A stretch of DNA of 64,000 nucleotides from Buddleja alternifolia (taxonomy: Eukaryota > Streptophyta > Magnoliopsida > Lamiales > Scrophulariaceae): positions 16,760,195-16,824,194 of the forward strand of contig CM033394.1 of assembly GCA_019426215.1 (NCBI GenBank), given 5' to 3'. The notes under the pieces were generated by a model. That model had not been told where the DNA came from and ran no database searches. It was given only the letters and a program-made list of their open reading frames with translations. The position numbers and the translations under genes were made by a program. Shown piece by piece: positions 43,747 through 55,616 of the stretch (position 1 is its first letter; each line of letters starts with the position of its first letter).

Positions 43747-45683
43747 TGACACGCTAAAAGCCAACGTGCTATGATAGCTAGTGCACTAGTCGTGTGTAGT
43801 AATAAGTGGACTAAAAGTCCGGATTGTCGAACCACGGAGACTTGAATTTTAGTTTATGATTTTAACGAAAAAAAGAACAAATATAATTAAAGTAAATTAT
43901 AGGTAAAATGCATACAATAAGAACAAGATTACACAATTGATTTTACACAAAGTATAAAGGGAGACTAAGGCACATGCTAGGTTCAAATTGATCAATTATA
44001 CTTATAAAGATTCTAGTTGAAGGATTATGCTTATATTGTTATGGTGAGAACTCCGAGGGTAGAGAATAACCGATGTCTCGCGTATAAACTCCTATGCTTA
44101 GATCGTGATTTCCCAAATATTCCTATCCGGAAATCTAACCACTAAACATGCATTAACGTACTAGAGTTCACTCGATTTGAATCGAACAACTTCACCCGGG
44201 AATATTTACCTATGTTTAGGGCAATTCCTCATTAGTTACGGGTCATGATGTGAATTTCTTGCACCCTAAGTCAATTTTCTCCCGAAATATTAACCTAGGC
44301 ATAAGATTCTAACATATAGTGATCAAGTATATGCAAGATAGGCAAAAACACAAATTCACATCACATAACAATATAAGAACAACCTCAACAATCATCTATT
44401 ATAAGCATATATCACAATTTGGCCTTACATGGCCCTAGTCTTATGAATTTAGTTCATAATGGATAATATGAAAAACATAAATGAATTAATACACATGTTC
44501 ATAGACATAATTGAAATGGAAAGCTATAAAAACTCTCTCAAAAGTGAATAATGATGGATCTTGAAGTTGAGCCTTCAATCCCCAAGCTCTTTACCTTCCT
44601 CTAGTTTTCCCCTCCAAGAGTGATGAAGAATGGTGATGAATGGTGGAGAAATCAGATTAGGGGCTGCCCCCCTCTCCTCTAAGAATCTGAAATTGATAGT
44701 GAATTATGAAGAGTATGGGTTCCCCCTCCTTTTATAGCCAAAATTCCATTAAAGTATGCATTAAGAATTCCCATTAAAGTTTCCCAATGAGAATTCCACC
44801 TAAGGTGATGCTTAAAGTTTGGCTTTTAAGATTCCAACCAGCTAAAAAATGCTGAACTTTCGGCCATTAAGAATTCCACCAAGCATAACCATGTGAAAAC
44901 TTCAACAAAACACATGCATGCTGCCATTTTCTTGCTTTCCAGCGCAGTCTTAGTATGTTCCTCATAAACTTCTCCACAGATCTCCAAATTGGATGATTCA
45001 AGTCCCCATGTTCAGATAACACATAGATCTACAACTTTGCAGAAGGACATTTTGTCCAATTCGGTCGCTAAGTATACCTGAATTACGTTTCAACATGGAG
45101 GTTGTTTCTGATTTGGCGCCCATAAAGTAAATCTACCAAGAAACACACTTATGACAACCCCTCAACACATGTGCTGAATTATGGCCAAAAGTGATTCTTA
45201 CCCATCATATAAGGCTGGAATTTAGGCTGAAAAAGGAGTAACATTCGGACTATCCATGCCTAGGCTTGACTAGGAGGGCGCTGGGGCGTATCCTGGCACA
45301 TGTACTTCTCTGTTCGGTGCAGCAATCGTATTTCCTTCACAATTATCTCTATAGACCACCGATTTGGATGTTTCAAGTTCCCATTTGAATCTAAGACATA
45401 CATCTAAAACTTTGTAGAAGGAAACTTTGTCTAAGTCGGTCTCTAAATGTACGGAATTATCGCTCGAATGTGGTAGGAGATGTATAAACCGCCTTGGTGT
45501 TGAAAAACATGCCTGAACTTGTTTTGTACATCGTTTTTCTTCCCTTTTCTTCATGTATTCTCATTTATTACCTGTATTCACTTGACACACCTATTAAATG
45601 CAAATGTGACATGATTTAAGCAATAAGTGAATGCAAATCATAAGAATTACGGTCTTAAAAACACGTAAAAACACCTCTTATCA
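43747..45683 (-). repeat. 3' LTR of the young gypsy element
   Basis: TGACACGCTAAAAGCCAACG ... ACACCTCTTATCA on the plus strand, 1937 bp. Together with the older LTR to its left (41760-43746, opposite strand) it forms a head-to-head inverted repeat with no spacer. Confidence 0.95.
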
Positions 45684-47306
45684 ACACCCCCAAACTTATC
45701 AATTGCTCGACCTCGAGCAATAAGAGCTATAAGGCAAGACCAACATCATTCAATGGGAGAAAACAAAACAACTAACTAACTCACTTTCGTGGAGTAAACG
45801 ATTGCACTTAGCGGGTGCAACAAGCCTTTAAACCTTTGAGTTACCTCAAAGGACGAGTTATAGTCTCGTGAGGGTTTGCATACGATATACCCACAAAATC
45901 TAGCAAATTTTCAATCCCAACCGAATCAACACATCTCAATATGATCAACAAGAATGAATGGCATAAAATCAACCTTTTAAAGTTCACAAATATATATATA
46001 CATATCAACTACTTTTGCTCATGTGACACCAATACTTGAAACGACTCCCTAGGGTGTAGTTAAAAATAAATCTAGGGTATTATAGTCGAGAGGCATCCTT
46101 ACCAAATTTTGGACATTAATCCTATATCTATCAACTTTTGATCAAACACAAGGCACGATAATTATAGATAATCTCATAGCCATTTAAATTTCATTATCTC
46201 AAATATTCAACATTCAATTCATATGGAATTTCCATTAAACTTCATTAAGGCTAGATCATGTGCAATGTTTTATTCCATTAGGCTTTCTATGACACCCATG
46301 CAACAAGTTTTAGATCAATGACTCCCAAACTAGATAGTTTTGGGGCATTAAGTGTAGAGACACTCCTAAGGATTTAATCACTCGAGTATCAAAGGCCACA
46401 AAATAAAACTAGATCTTTTAAACAATTCACTTCTTTTGGCTTGAGCATAGCTCAAATTAGCATAATAGTACAGTATATAGGTATGAAACTTTTCACCTCC
46501 GGTACGTATTAGCCTGACCACTTTTGGTCATACCAAAATTCAACCTTTTCAATTCATTGTTAGCATATAAAATTACTACTCAACTTATAACTTTATGAGA
46601 AATCTAAGTTAATATTTCTGGGAATAATTCCTTAAGTGTCTCAAGATGGTTATCCTTTCAACTCCTCTACCTTCGATTTAAGTGCATTGTGAATCATCTA
46701 AAGAATCAATTCTAGTCTAAGGTCTCCACGAGCAATTTCAAAGATATATCTTCCATTAAATTCAAATTATTTCAAGAATTCATGTCATTTTTCCAAGTCA
46801 ATCAATTTCAATGCATCAATTGGAAGGACTAAAAATTTTTCATGCTTGATTTTCTCAACAAAGAAGCATATAAACATGATATCAAACAAACTTTCCCTAA
46901 AATTAAGCTAAAAATTAGGATTGCACCATCAAAGTTCAAAATAAGTACTCTTCTAAACACCCCCAAACTTAAATCCAACATTGTCCCCAATGTTGTTACA
47001 ACAAGCATACACAACAGTAAAAGAACACTTACAACCAAGGATGTTGAAAAACATCCTTAAACTTCCAATACATAATCCTATAGCTTCTCCTCCTCTCGAG
47101 TAAAATGAGCATGGTCCAAATTTGCATCATATCTAACACTTCAACTTTTCAAACCATCAAGCATAAGAAAACATACATGCCAAAAGTGCGTGTTTGAACA
47201 CAACATAAAGAAACAAACTAAACAAAATCAAAAAGAAAAACAAACTTACAAACTTGGGTTGCCTCCCAAGAAGCGCTAGTTTAGAGTCGGTAGCTCGACT
47301 TTGTGC
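45684..47306 (-). other. non-coding 3' part of the young gypsy element
   Basis: Starts beside the LTR with the polypurine tract (minus strand AAGTTTGGGGGTGT, 45684-45697), followed by about 1.6 kb without an ORF. A second AAGTTTGGGGGTGT occurs at about 46,958-46,971, a possible internal copy of the tract. The near-palindrome CAACATTGTCCCCAATGTTG lies at about 46,977-46,996. Here autonomous relatives would encode integrase and RT. Confidence 0.7.
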
Positions 47307-49588
47307 TCAAATAGGTGGTCCATTTAACACGACCAAATCCTTGTCATGCCTCCTTTTAGCTCCATGGTCTACTTGCTTCCACTCATATTGCGGGATTTTG
47401 CAATAAGCCCTTTGTATTGGATGAGTCTTTTCAATCTTACGAGCACGGCGATGGGGTGGAATGTATTTCATGCATAAATCTTCTTTTCCCTCTTTGTTGT
47501 GTTTATCATAGGGAATCTCATCCTCCAACTCGAGTGTGCCCTTAGCCTTGCCATTTGCACATTTCTCATCAAGAGAAGGGTTAATAACATCGATATTGGA
47601 ACAAGTAAGATCATCCATAGATGGTTTCCTATTATTAGAAGCATCAAATATCACTTTTACATCTCCTACCCTCAATGATAACTTACCTTTTCCCATGTCG
47701 ATCTTGGCATTGCTAGTGACTAGGAAAGGTCTTCCTAGAATCAAGGGCATCTCAACATCTTCCTCCATATCAAGGACCACAAAGTCAACCCGGAAAAAGA
47801 ATTTGTCAACTTGTACAATAACATCTTCTATTATCCCCTTTGGTCTCTTAATTGATCCATTGGCGAGTTGGAGGCTCATTGATGTCGGTTTGGGATTTCC
47901 AAGGCCCAACTTCTTGAAGAGAGAATACGGGAGGAGATTGATACTTGCTCCCGTATCGCAAATAACCTTTTCAAAAGTAAGAGGGCCAATGGTGCACGGA
48001 ATGGTGAGCCTCCCCGGGTCCTCACAAAGAGTCGCCACAATCCTACGGAAAATCTGATCCATATCCTTCTTTTTTGTTTTTTGTGCATTTGGAAATGGAA
48101 GACGAACCTCGATGGGATGATGCGTTGGAGTTGAAGGGCCAGCTGTGGAGGATACAGAATGTGGCGCTTGGGCGTGACAATCGGCGCCTTGGCGCAGCGA
48201 CAAGGGTGCCTGGGCGTGGATGGATGGGCCCTCGGGCGCATCAGTGCGAACATTATCACCTTTTACCTGTTCGCCACTTCTCAAGGTAATTCCATAGCAT
48301 TGCTCTTTCGGGTTCTTTTTCGTGTCACTTGGTAAAGTTCCCGGGGCTCTCTCGCTGATTGTCTTTGCCATTTGACCCATTTGTGTCTTCAAATCCTTCA
48401 TATCCATCATTAAATCCTTCATCATAGTGCGGAGTTCGTTGATTGCTGAATCCGATTTCTTTATTTCCTCATCAAGACGTTCATCGGTTGTAGGAGGCCT
48501 AACTTGCCTTTGTACATGAGGATTACCTTGCCTTTGAGCTTGGTTATTGTTGAATGGTGGCCTTGGTGCTTGATAGACGCCGGGATGGGCATTTTGTGCC
48601 TGATTGGGCCTCCTTGGAAAATTTTCGGGCACATGGAAGTTCAATTGAGGTCGATTGGCATTTCCAACATAGTTTACATTGCCAACCATTGTTTCCAAAG
48701 CAACTTCTTCGCCCAACTCTTGAACACAAGAAATCTTTTTAGTGGGTGTGATTTCTTCATCATCGGGATAGAGTTCATCTTCCCGGGCTAATTGCTCAAT
48801 CTTGTCCCACACACTTTGGCAATCGAGCCCAAGGAGATCACCACCGGCACCGGCATTGAGCCTATTTCGGATGCGCGAACGGACTCCATCATGGAATCGT
48901 AATACTTGCTCGCTCAATCTTAGGTTGTGATCCGGACATTTTCGGAGCATGTTTTTATATCTAGCCCATGCCTCGGCTAAGGACTCATGATTCCCCTGCT
49001 TAAACTCCTTAATGTTGCTCCTTAGCTCATTGATTTTGGAGGGTGGAAAGAATTTGCTCAAAAAGGCATCGACCAATTGTCCCCATGTTGTGATGGATTG
49101 GGGTGGTAGAGATTTTTACCACATGGTCACCCTTTCCTTTAATGAGAAGTGGAAGACTCTTAGACGAATTGCATCGAGATCCCGTGGATGAAATTGGGTA
49201 GTCATGAGAGTATCGTCTAAAGTCTCCAAATGCTCATGAAGTGATTCATGGGGCTCTCCATAGAAGGGTTCGCTTTGCACCATGCTAAAGATGTGTGACG
49301 GAATGTGATAATTTGGTGCAAAGAATTTGGAAAGACTACGGGCCCCGGTATAGTGTGGACCCTTAGAGGTAGACTTTCCCGGACCGATGGAAGTCTTTGA
49401 GGAGGTGCCGGTTGCATAGCTTGGAATAGATTTTGCAACCATTCCCTGTTTTCCGGGAGATTTATGTCGGGAAAATTCCCATTTGGATTTAGATTGTCGG
49501 CCATTTCTCGAGCGCGTCTACTAGATCGAAGAACACGCTCTATCTCCGGCTCAAAATTGTATAGAGGCTCGTTAGAAGAGCGGGTCAT
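47307..49588 (-). pseudogene. gag-protease ORF of the young gypsy element, lightly damaged
   Basis: Start at 49588 on the minus strand (MTRSSNEPLYNFEPEIERVL), typical of Athila/Tat-like Gag. A frameshift at about 49,350-49,440 and a stop at 49116 (TGG TAA where a tyrosine or leucine codon is usual) interrupt it. From 49076 it is open for 589 codons. Gag domain: LRVFHFSLKERVTMW, VDAFLSKFFPPSKINELRSN, FKQGNHESLAEAWARYKNML. Then a Q/N/P-rich linker with two HAQAP repeats. Retropepsin: VICDTGASINLLPYSLFKK with an intact DTGA, VIVQVDKFFFRVDFVVLD, PLILGRPFLVTSNAKIDMG. The ORF ends after protease and nothing of RT follows. Confidence 0.88.
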
Positions 49589-49722
49589 GCACCAAAAATT
49601 ACACCTAACAATTAAACACAAAAAACAAAATTAGAATAATAAAATAAAAGAAAGGTTAGAAATAAACGAAGAATTAAGAATTATGAAAATTTAAACGAAA
49701 AATCAAAAACTAAAATGAACAA

Positions 49723-49741
49723 GTCCCCGGCAACGGCGCCA
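49723..49741 (-). other. primer-binding site of the young gypsy element (tRNA-Asp)
   Basis: Minus strand TGGCGCCGTTGCCGGGGAC, 6 nt past the 5' LTR. It is complementary to the 3' end of plant tRNA-Asp(GTC) (...CCCCGGCAACGGCGCCA), as known for Athila-like elements. Confidence 0.9.
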
Positions 49742-49747
49742 AAAACT

Positions 49748-51684
49748 TGACACGCTAAAAGCCAACGTGCTATGATAGCAAGTGCACTAATCGTGTGTAG
49801 TAATAAGTGGACTAAAAGTCCGGATTGTCGAACCACGGAGACTTGAATTTTAGTTTATGATTTTAACGAAAAAAAGAACAAATATAATTAAAGTAAATTA
49901 TAGGTAAAATGCATACAATAAGAACAAGATTACACAATTGATTTTACACAAAGTATAAAGGGAGACTAAGGCACATGCTAGGTTCAAATTGATCAATTAT
50001 ACTTATAAAGATTCTAGTTGAAGGATTATGCTTATATTGTTATGGTGAGAACTCCGAGGGTAGAGAATAACCGATGTCTCGCGTATAAACTCCTATGCTT
50101 AGATCGTGATTTCCCAAATATTCCTATCCGGAAATCTAACCACTAAACATGCATTAACGTACTAGAGTTCACTCGATTTGAATCGAACAACTTCACCCGG
50201 GAATATTTACCTATGTTTAGGGCAATTCCTCATTAGTTACGGGTCATGATGTGAATTTCTTGCACCCTAAGTCAATTTTCTCCCGAATTATTAACCTAGG
50301 CATAAGATTCTAACATATAGTGATCAAGTATATGCAAGATAGGCAAAAACACAAATTCACATCACATAACAATATAAGAACAACCTCAACAATCATCTAT
50401 TATAAGCATATATCACAATTTGGCCTTACATGGCCCTAGTCTTATGAATTTAGTTCATAATGGATAATATGAAAAACATAAATGAATTAATACACATGTT
50501 CATAGACATAATTGAAATGAAAAGCTATAAAAACTCCCTCAAAAGTGAATAATGATGGATCTTGAAGTTGAGCCTTCAATCCCCAAGCTCTTTTCCTTCC
50601 TCTAGTTTTCCCCTCCAAGAGTGATGAAGAATGGTGATGAATGGTGGAGAAATCAGATTAGGGGCTGCCCCCCTCTCCTCTAAGAATCTGAAATTGATAG
50701 TGAATTATGAAGAGTATGGGTTCCCCCTCCTTTTATAGCCAAAATTCCATTAAAGTATGCATTAAGAATTCCCATTAAAGTTTCCCAATGAGAATTTCAC
50801 CTAAGGTGATGCTTAAAGTTTGGCTTTTAAGATTCCAACCAGCTAAAAAATGCTGAACTTTCGGCCATTAAGAATTCCACCAAGCATAACCATGTGAAAA
50901 CTTCAACAAAACACATGCATGCTGCCATTTTCTTGCTTTCCAGCGCAGTCTTAGTATGTTCCTCATAAACTTCTCCACAGATCTCCAAATTGGATGATTC
51001 AAGTCCCCATGTTCAGATAACACATAGATCTACAACTTTCCAGAAGGACATTTTGTCCAATTCGGTCGCTAAGTATACCTGAATTACGTTTCCACATGGA
51101 GGTTGTTTCTGATTTGGCGCCCATAAAGTAAATCTACCAAGAAACACACTTATGACAACCCCTCAACACATGTGCTGAATTATGGCCAAAAGCGATTCTT
51201 ACCCATCATATAAGGCTGGAATTTAGGCTGAAAAAGGAGTAACATTCGGACTATCCATGCCCAGGCTTGACTAGGAGGGCGCTGGGGCGTATCCTGGCAC
51301 ATGTACTTCTCTGTTCGGTGCAACAATCGTATTTCCTTCACAATTATCTCTATAGACCTCCGATTTGGATGTTTCAAGTTCCCATTTGAAGCTAAGACAT
51401 ACATCTAAAACTTTGTAGAAGGAAACTTTGTCTAAGTCGGTCTCGAAATGTACGGAATTATCGCTCGAATGTGGTAGGAGATGTATAAACCGCCTCGGTG
51501 TTGAAAAACATGCTTGAACTTGTTTTGTACATCGTTTTTCTTCCCTTTTCTTCATGTATTCTCATTTATTACCTGTATTCACTTAACACACCTATTAAAT
51601 GCAAATGTGACATGATTTAAGCAATAAGTGAATCCAAATCATAAGAATTACGGTCTTAAAAACACGTAAAAACACCTCTTATCA
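49748..51684 (-). repeat. 5' LTR of the young gypsy element
   Basis: Same length (1937 bp) and near-identical to 43747-45683. Differences seen include GATAGCAAGTGCACTAATCG here versus GATAGCTAGTGCACTAGTCG in the other LTR. Confidence 0.95.
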
Positions 51685-51692
51685 GCGTGTCA

Positions 51693-51918
51693 AATATCCC
51701 TCTAGATCCAAAACCTGAATCGAGATAATGTTTCTTTTTATTTCAGGAACAAAATAAACAGAATTTAATACTAAATTTCTATCTCCTAACCCTAAGTAGA
51801 TCGTCCCCACGGCCTTGGCAGCAACCCGTGCTCCATTTCCCTTCTGCAGGGTCATGTCTCCTCTACTTAACTTCTTTATTCTTGTCATTTCCTACAAGTT
51901 ATTGCAAATATGAACTCC
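51693..51918 (-). pseudogene. Copia2 protease, C-terminal part
   Basis: Continues from the gag ORF after stops: GVHICN, LQKGNGARVAAKAVGTIYLG, VYFVPEIKRNIISIQVLDL. This is the copia protease of the DTGCGxHIC type. The active-site DTG lies at the end of the gag ORF and is followed directly by a stop (TAA); another stop is near 51,892. Cut at 51,693 by the gypsy solo LTR. Confidence 0.8.
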
Positions 51919-52761
51919 TTATCCAGTGTCTAGAATCCAAGAAGCATTGTTAACCGAAAATTTAACCTCAACAAAGAACTTACCTTGAGTCGGTGGCTCT
52001 TTGCAGTTCCTTTTCCCGTGCCCAGTCTTCCCACATTTGAAGCACTTGTCCGATTTGGCCTTTTTCACCTTCTTGACACCATCAGTACCTTTCACCTTCT
52101 TAGTCTTATTCTTCTTCTTGTTACCCTTTTTAGGTTTAGAAGATGAATTCATAAGTAGCACCGACTTATCCTTTTTGATGGTGCTCTCAGCACTTGTCAA
52201 CATGTTCAACAACTCATTCGATGAGGCATTCAAGTTGTTCATGTTGAAGTTGATGACGAATTGGTCATAAGACCTTAGGAGAGACTGAAGGACCGGGTCG
52301 ACGCAAAGGTCTCCATCAAGTATCACATCCAAATCGTTCATCTTGTGAATCAATTGAATCATCTTAAGGACGTGATCACTGACAGATGCACCTTCGCTCA
52401 TCCTTGCTCCAAACAGTTGCTTCGAGATAGCATACCTCTCTCTCCTTGTTCTAGTACCGTACAGCTCTTCAAGGTGGCTGACAATATCCTTTGTCAATAT
52501 CTTATTCTCATGTTGCTTTCGCAACTCATTTGACATTGTAGTCATGATAAGGCATCTTGCTTGGATATTTTCATCCGACCAAAGCTTAACGTACTCTCTA
52601 TCCTCATCAGTGCTCTCAGAAGTTATTCCCGACTGTTCAGCCGTCAGAATGTAGTCCTTCTTTTCATATTGTAAGACAATCTTAAGGTTTCGAAACCAAT
52701 CTTCAAAGTTGGGACCGGTTAGTTTGTTTGTTTCGAGAATTGTTTTGAATGGATTTGACAT
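51919..52761 (-). CDS. Copia2 Gag (280 aa, intact)
   Basis: Starts at the minus-strand ATG at 52761 (MSNPFKTILETNKLTGPNFE) and is open to the stop after WILDTG. It has a UBN2-type capsid region: DWFRNLKIVLQYEKKDYIL, LWSDENIQARCLIMTTMSNE, ELYGTRTRRERYAISKQLFG, LNASSNELLNMLTSAESTI. A lysine-rich stretch follows (PKKGNKKKNKTKKVKG), then a perfect CCHC zinc knuckle CFKCGKTGHGKRNC and the first residues of the protease. Length and domain order are normal for copia Gag, which forms virus-like particles and binds the element's RNA. It is the best preserved copia gene here. The stop replacing the next protease codon means only Gag could be made. Confidence 0.88.
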   Translation of the reverse strand: MSNPFKTILETNKLTGPNFEDWFRNLKIVLQYEKKDYILTAEQSGITSESTDEDREYVKLWSDENIQARCLIMTTMSNELRKQHENKILTKDIVSHLEELYGTRTRRERYAISKQLFGARMSEGASVSDHVLKMIQLIHKMNDLDVILDGDLCVDPVLQSLLRSYDQFVINFNMNNLNASSNELLNMLTSAESTIKKDKSVLLMNSSSKPKKGNKKKNKTKKVKGTDGVKKVKKAKSDKCFKCGKTGHGKRNCKEPPTQGKFFVEVKFSVNNASWILDTG

Positions 52762-53473
52762 ATCGTGTTATCAACAAAATATTTGAGGCAAACAATAAGT
52801 AACAGATTTTCAAATAAAGTTCTTGTACAATTTGGTTAATTATACAAGTCTCCCACTATTTTTCTAAATCCCACCACCTTCTTGGTGTGATTCGAAGAAT
52901 TGTTAATTCTTTAGTGAGCTTGAGATCTATCCGAACTTCATCATATGCCCCATTTTCTGAGCTAACATATGACTAGTTCAAATAGTAGCCTTACTGGGCC
53001 TTCTATCTTCCTTGATAGTTCTCAAGATCTTTTTCCTCATCTTTCGCATGTGCCCCATTTTCTGAGCTAACACATGGTAGTCGATGTTAGGCTCAACCCA
53101 TCAAATATCCCGTGGCCAATCATCAATTCTATTACCCCCATTTTCTGAGCTAAGTAATGAAACCAATGATCCCATAGGGCATCATATGCTTAGTAATGCT
53201 CACAGCATTTTCTGAGCAAATGGATTTGAACTTCAGCGGCATATCACATGGCAATTACTTATGATGGAAGGAATGGAAATAGAACTCCCATTCTATTCCC
53301 ACATTAGCCTAATATGTTTCAAGGAGGAAATTACATTGCATACATGTAGGTCTCATCAGCATTACAATTATCTTGTTTAGTTATCTATCCTATACATGCA
53401 TTTCACAACACATCACATATGGTATTGGAAAGATAAATAAACATCCCATAAAGCGGTAAATTGAGGATAAACC
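52762..53473 (-). other. Copia2 leader with CATTTTCTGAGC repeats
   Basis: Non-coding. The string CCCCATTTTCTGAGCTAA occurs, sometimes shortened to CATTTTCTGAGC, at about 52,948, 53,053, 53,137 and 53,207, spaced 70-105 bp. On the sense (minus) strand it reads TTAGCTCAGAAAATGGGG just upstream of gag. Confidence 0.75.
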
Positions 53474-55616
53474 TGTTAGGATCGGTATGCCCCCACAAGC
53501 GATGCCGGCGCAACGGAAGAAATAAAGTACATAAAACACATATATATCGGCATCCCAAGCTAGGGGGTCAAAGTAATGCACAACAAAAACTAATACGAGT
53601 AAAGGGGTTTTAAACCGATTACAAGATTTGGGGTTTTATTAAAGTGAGGGTGTAAAACCACAACACAAGAAAAACCACACCAAAAACTTTGGCTCTCATT
53701 TTCGAATCCTCACCTCAACATGGAGGGGTTCAAATCAAACCACCATAAGCTCCTAAAGAAAGAAGCCTCTACAAGGACACACCTCAAGTAAGTTTATACC
53801 TTAAGCAAAAGATTGGCTAGATATATGCTCTAAGGAAATGGAGTCTATGTAGTGAAAGGTGGAAGACAAGAAGAGTTACTAAAAGAAATATCTATGGAAG
53901 ATAATCTTTTACAACTAATCTTCAAGAAGAAGTTCTATAGAAGAAAGTCTTCAAAATTCACAAGAGAAGCTAGAAAAATCTAAAGATGAAGAATTAAGCT
54001 CTAAGCTTTTTTTTTCTTTTTAAATTTTCATCAAGTTTTAAATGAGAGCAAGAACACCTCCTTTTATAGCCACCAATTTTCGGCCATATGGTGTTACGTG
54101 GAGTAGAAGACTTGTTTTTCTTCACCTACCACCTCATTCTCACCTACCATTCCATTCTCAACTACCACCACATGTGTAAGAGAATATTTTTTATTTTCTT
54201 CTTTATTTAAAAAATATTACAAGTCAAACTTTGACTAGCTTTGAATTTCACTCTTGTGACTTCATTTAATTAAGTCCAACTTAATTAAAATGACTCCCAA
54301 GTCTTCCAAGACTTGTTAATTAAATAATCTTCATGATTAATTAATAGTAAAATTAGTAGCTTAAATATATTCCCGGATAATAATAATTTCCGTTAATGAT
54401 TAATCTCCAAGATTAATTAATAGAAAAATTATTTTCCCAAGCCTACTAATTAAAATGTCTTCCACTTAATTAATTAATCTCATTAATCAATTTCACTTTA
54501 ATCCTAAACCGGATTAATATTCACATAGCAATTGAACTTTCTTGAGTAAGTGTGTAACCCCATTTTAGGTTCGTTCATGTACTAGCAGTAGGAACACAAC
54601 CCCGTTGTGCCTTTGCAATTTTCATTGCTAGATTTAATTACTCCAAGTATTTTAATCCGACCAAGAATTAATTACCGATTAATTCATGGTTCCTACAAAT
54701 CAAGGTTAGTACTAGCCACGCGCCAAGAAGACCTAGCCATGAACGATTATTAGGTGACCTTTCCGCATTACGATTTTCGCATAAGTAAAATCTTTCCATC
54801 AAATATCCCGATCGAATCTAGGACTTGGATGTCAGTCGAAATCCCAGTAACTCGATTCTATGTATATCGATCTAAGTGACATTGACCAATTTATCAATCA
54901 AGCGAGGAAACACTGCGCCTCCTTATTGATACTACTCCGGCCGGAGGTTCCCATGGTCAATACACTGTGAAGTACATAGGATATGCGCTGATGCTAATGA
55001 TCAGTGACAGATTCTTTCTTGGCACTCACGCGCCTCCGTACATAACCAGATTGGACCCAATATGCCCCACTTTATGACTCACCTGGAATCGTGTGACAAA
55101 TCTAAGTACAGTGGGCGATGCACGAGACGACCAATGGTGCCTCAAGTCATGAGGACCAATCTTATGCCTACGTAACCGAGGAGATTCCAAATTCGACATT
55201 GACTCCAATATGGAATCTCGGCGGGGTTGTTCAGTTTACTCGATCCCAACGAGAACCCACATACATGCACTGATGTACACCGTATCAGTATCCATGGAAT
55301 AGGATACACTCTCCAAGAGTGTGCATTGTACGTGCAAGTCTTTACGAGTCATTGATATCCCTATCTCAATGATTTTATGACTTGGAACATCTTTAAGACC
55401 ACAACCTTAGAGACGTATTCCATGATTGGCATCCCCGATACCAAACACATCTCATAGCTTAAGAGTGGTCTAGGGGACTTTATCTAATTGCATAGAATGA
55501 TAAGATAAAGAAGAAAATGCCATTTATTAAATAACTTGACAAGATACAATATAAAACTGTTTAAAGAGTCGGCTACTACGTCCATCAAATGGCACGTCGG
55601 GCACCTAACTCTTTCA
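53474..55616 (-). mobile_element. solo copia LTR in the Copia2 leader
   Basis: TGTTAGGATCGGTATGCCCC ... CACCTAACTCTTTCA on the plus strand, 2143 bp, perfect TSD AAACC (53469-53473, 55617-55621). Layout and short conserved strings link it to the LTRs at 2332 and 13376-14167. Orientation minus is inferred from that similarity. No internal sequence. Confidence 0.9.

Larger units (their letters stand above)
43747..51684 (-). mobile_element. young non-autonomous Ty3/gypsy element, structurally complete
   Basis: Two LTRs of exactly 1937 bp (43747-45683, 49748-51684), perfect TSD GCGTG (43742-43746, 51685-51689), a tRNA-Asp primer-binding site, a gag-protease ORF and a polypurine tract. By eye the LTRs differ at about twenty positions, about 1%, so it is the youngest insertion in the pile. 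The 4064-bp interior has no RT, RNase H or integrase, so it must rely on a related autonomous element. It is inserted in an older LTR of its own family. Confidence 0.93.
41760..51692 (+). mobile_element. gypsy solo LTR (older), interrupted 8 bp before its end
   Basis: Begins TGATAGGTTGTGAATTTAC at 41760 and ends TTTTAGCGTGTCA at 51692. Perfect TSD AATAT at 41755-41759 and 51693-51697. About 1.99 kb once the nested element is removed. It is a diverged relative of the LTRs of that nested element, in opposite orientation. It sits in Copia2 between the protease and the pre-integrase domain. Confidence 0.92.

Noticed and set aside
47536..48289. Plus-strand ORFs opposite the gypsy gag-protease
   Set aside because: Shadows of the real minus-strand ORF.
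49723..49741. tRNA-Asp gene fragment
   Set aside because: Only the 3'-end complement is present, and it sits at the fixed PBS position next to an LTR.
52940..53225. CRISPR-like array of spaced repeats
   Set aside because: Only four imperfect repeats in a plant retrotransposon leader, with no cas genes.
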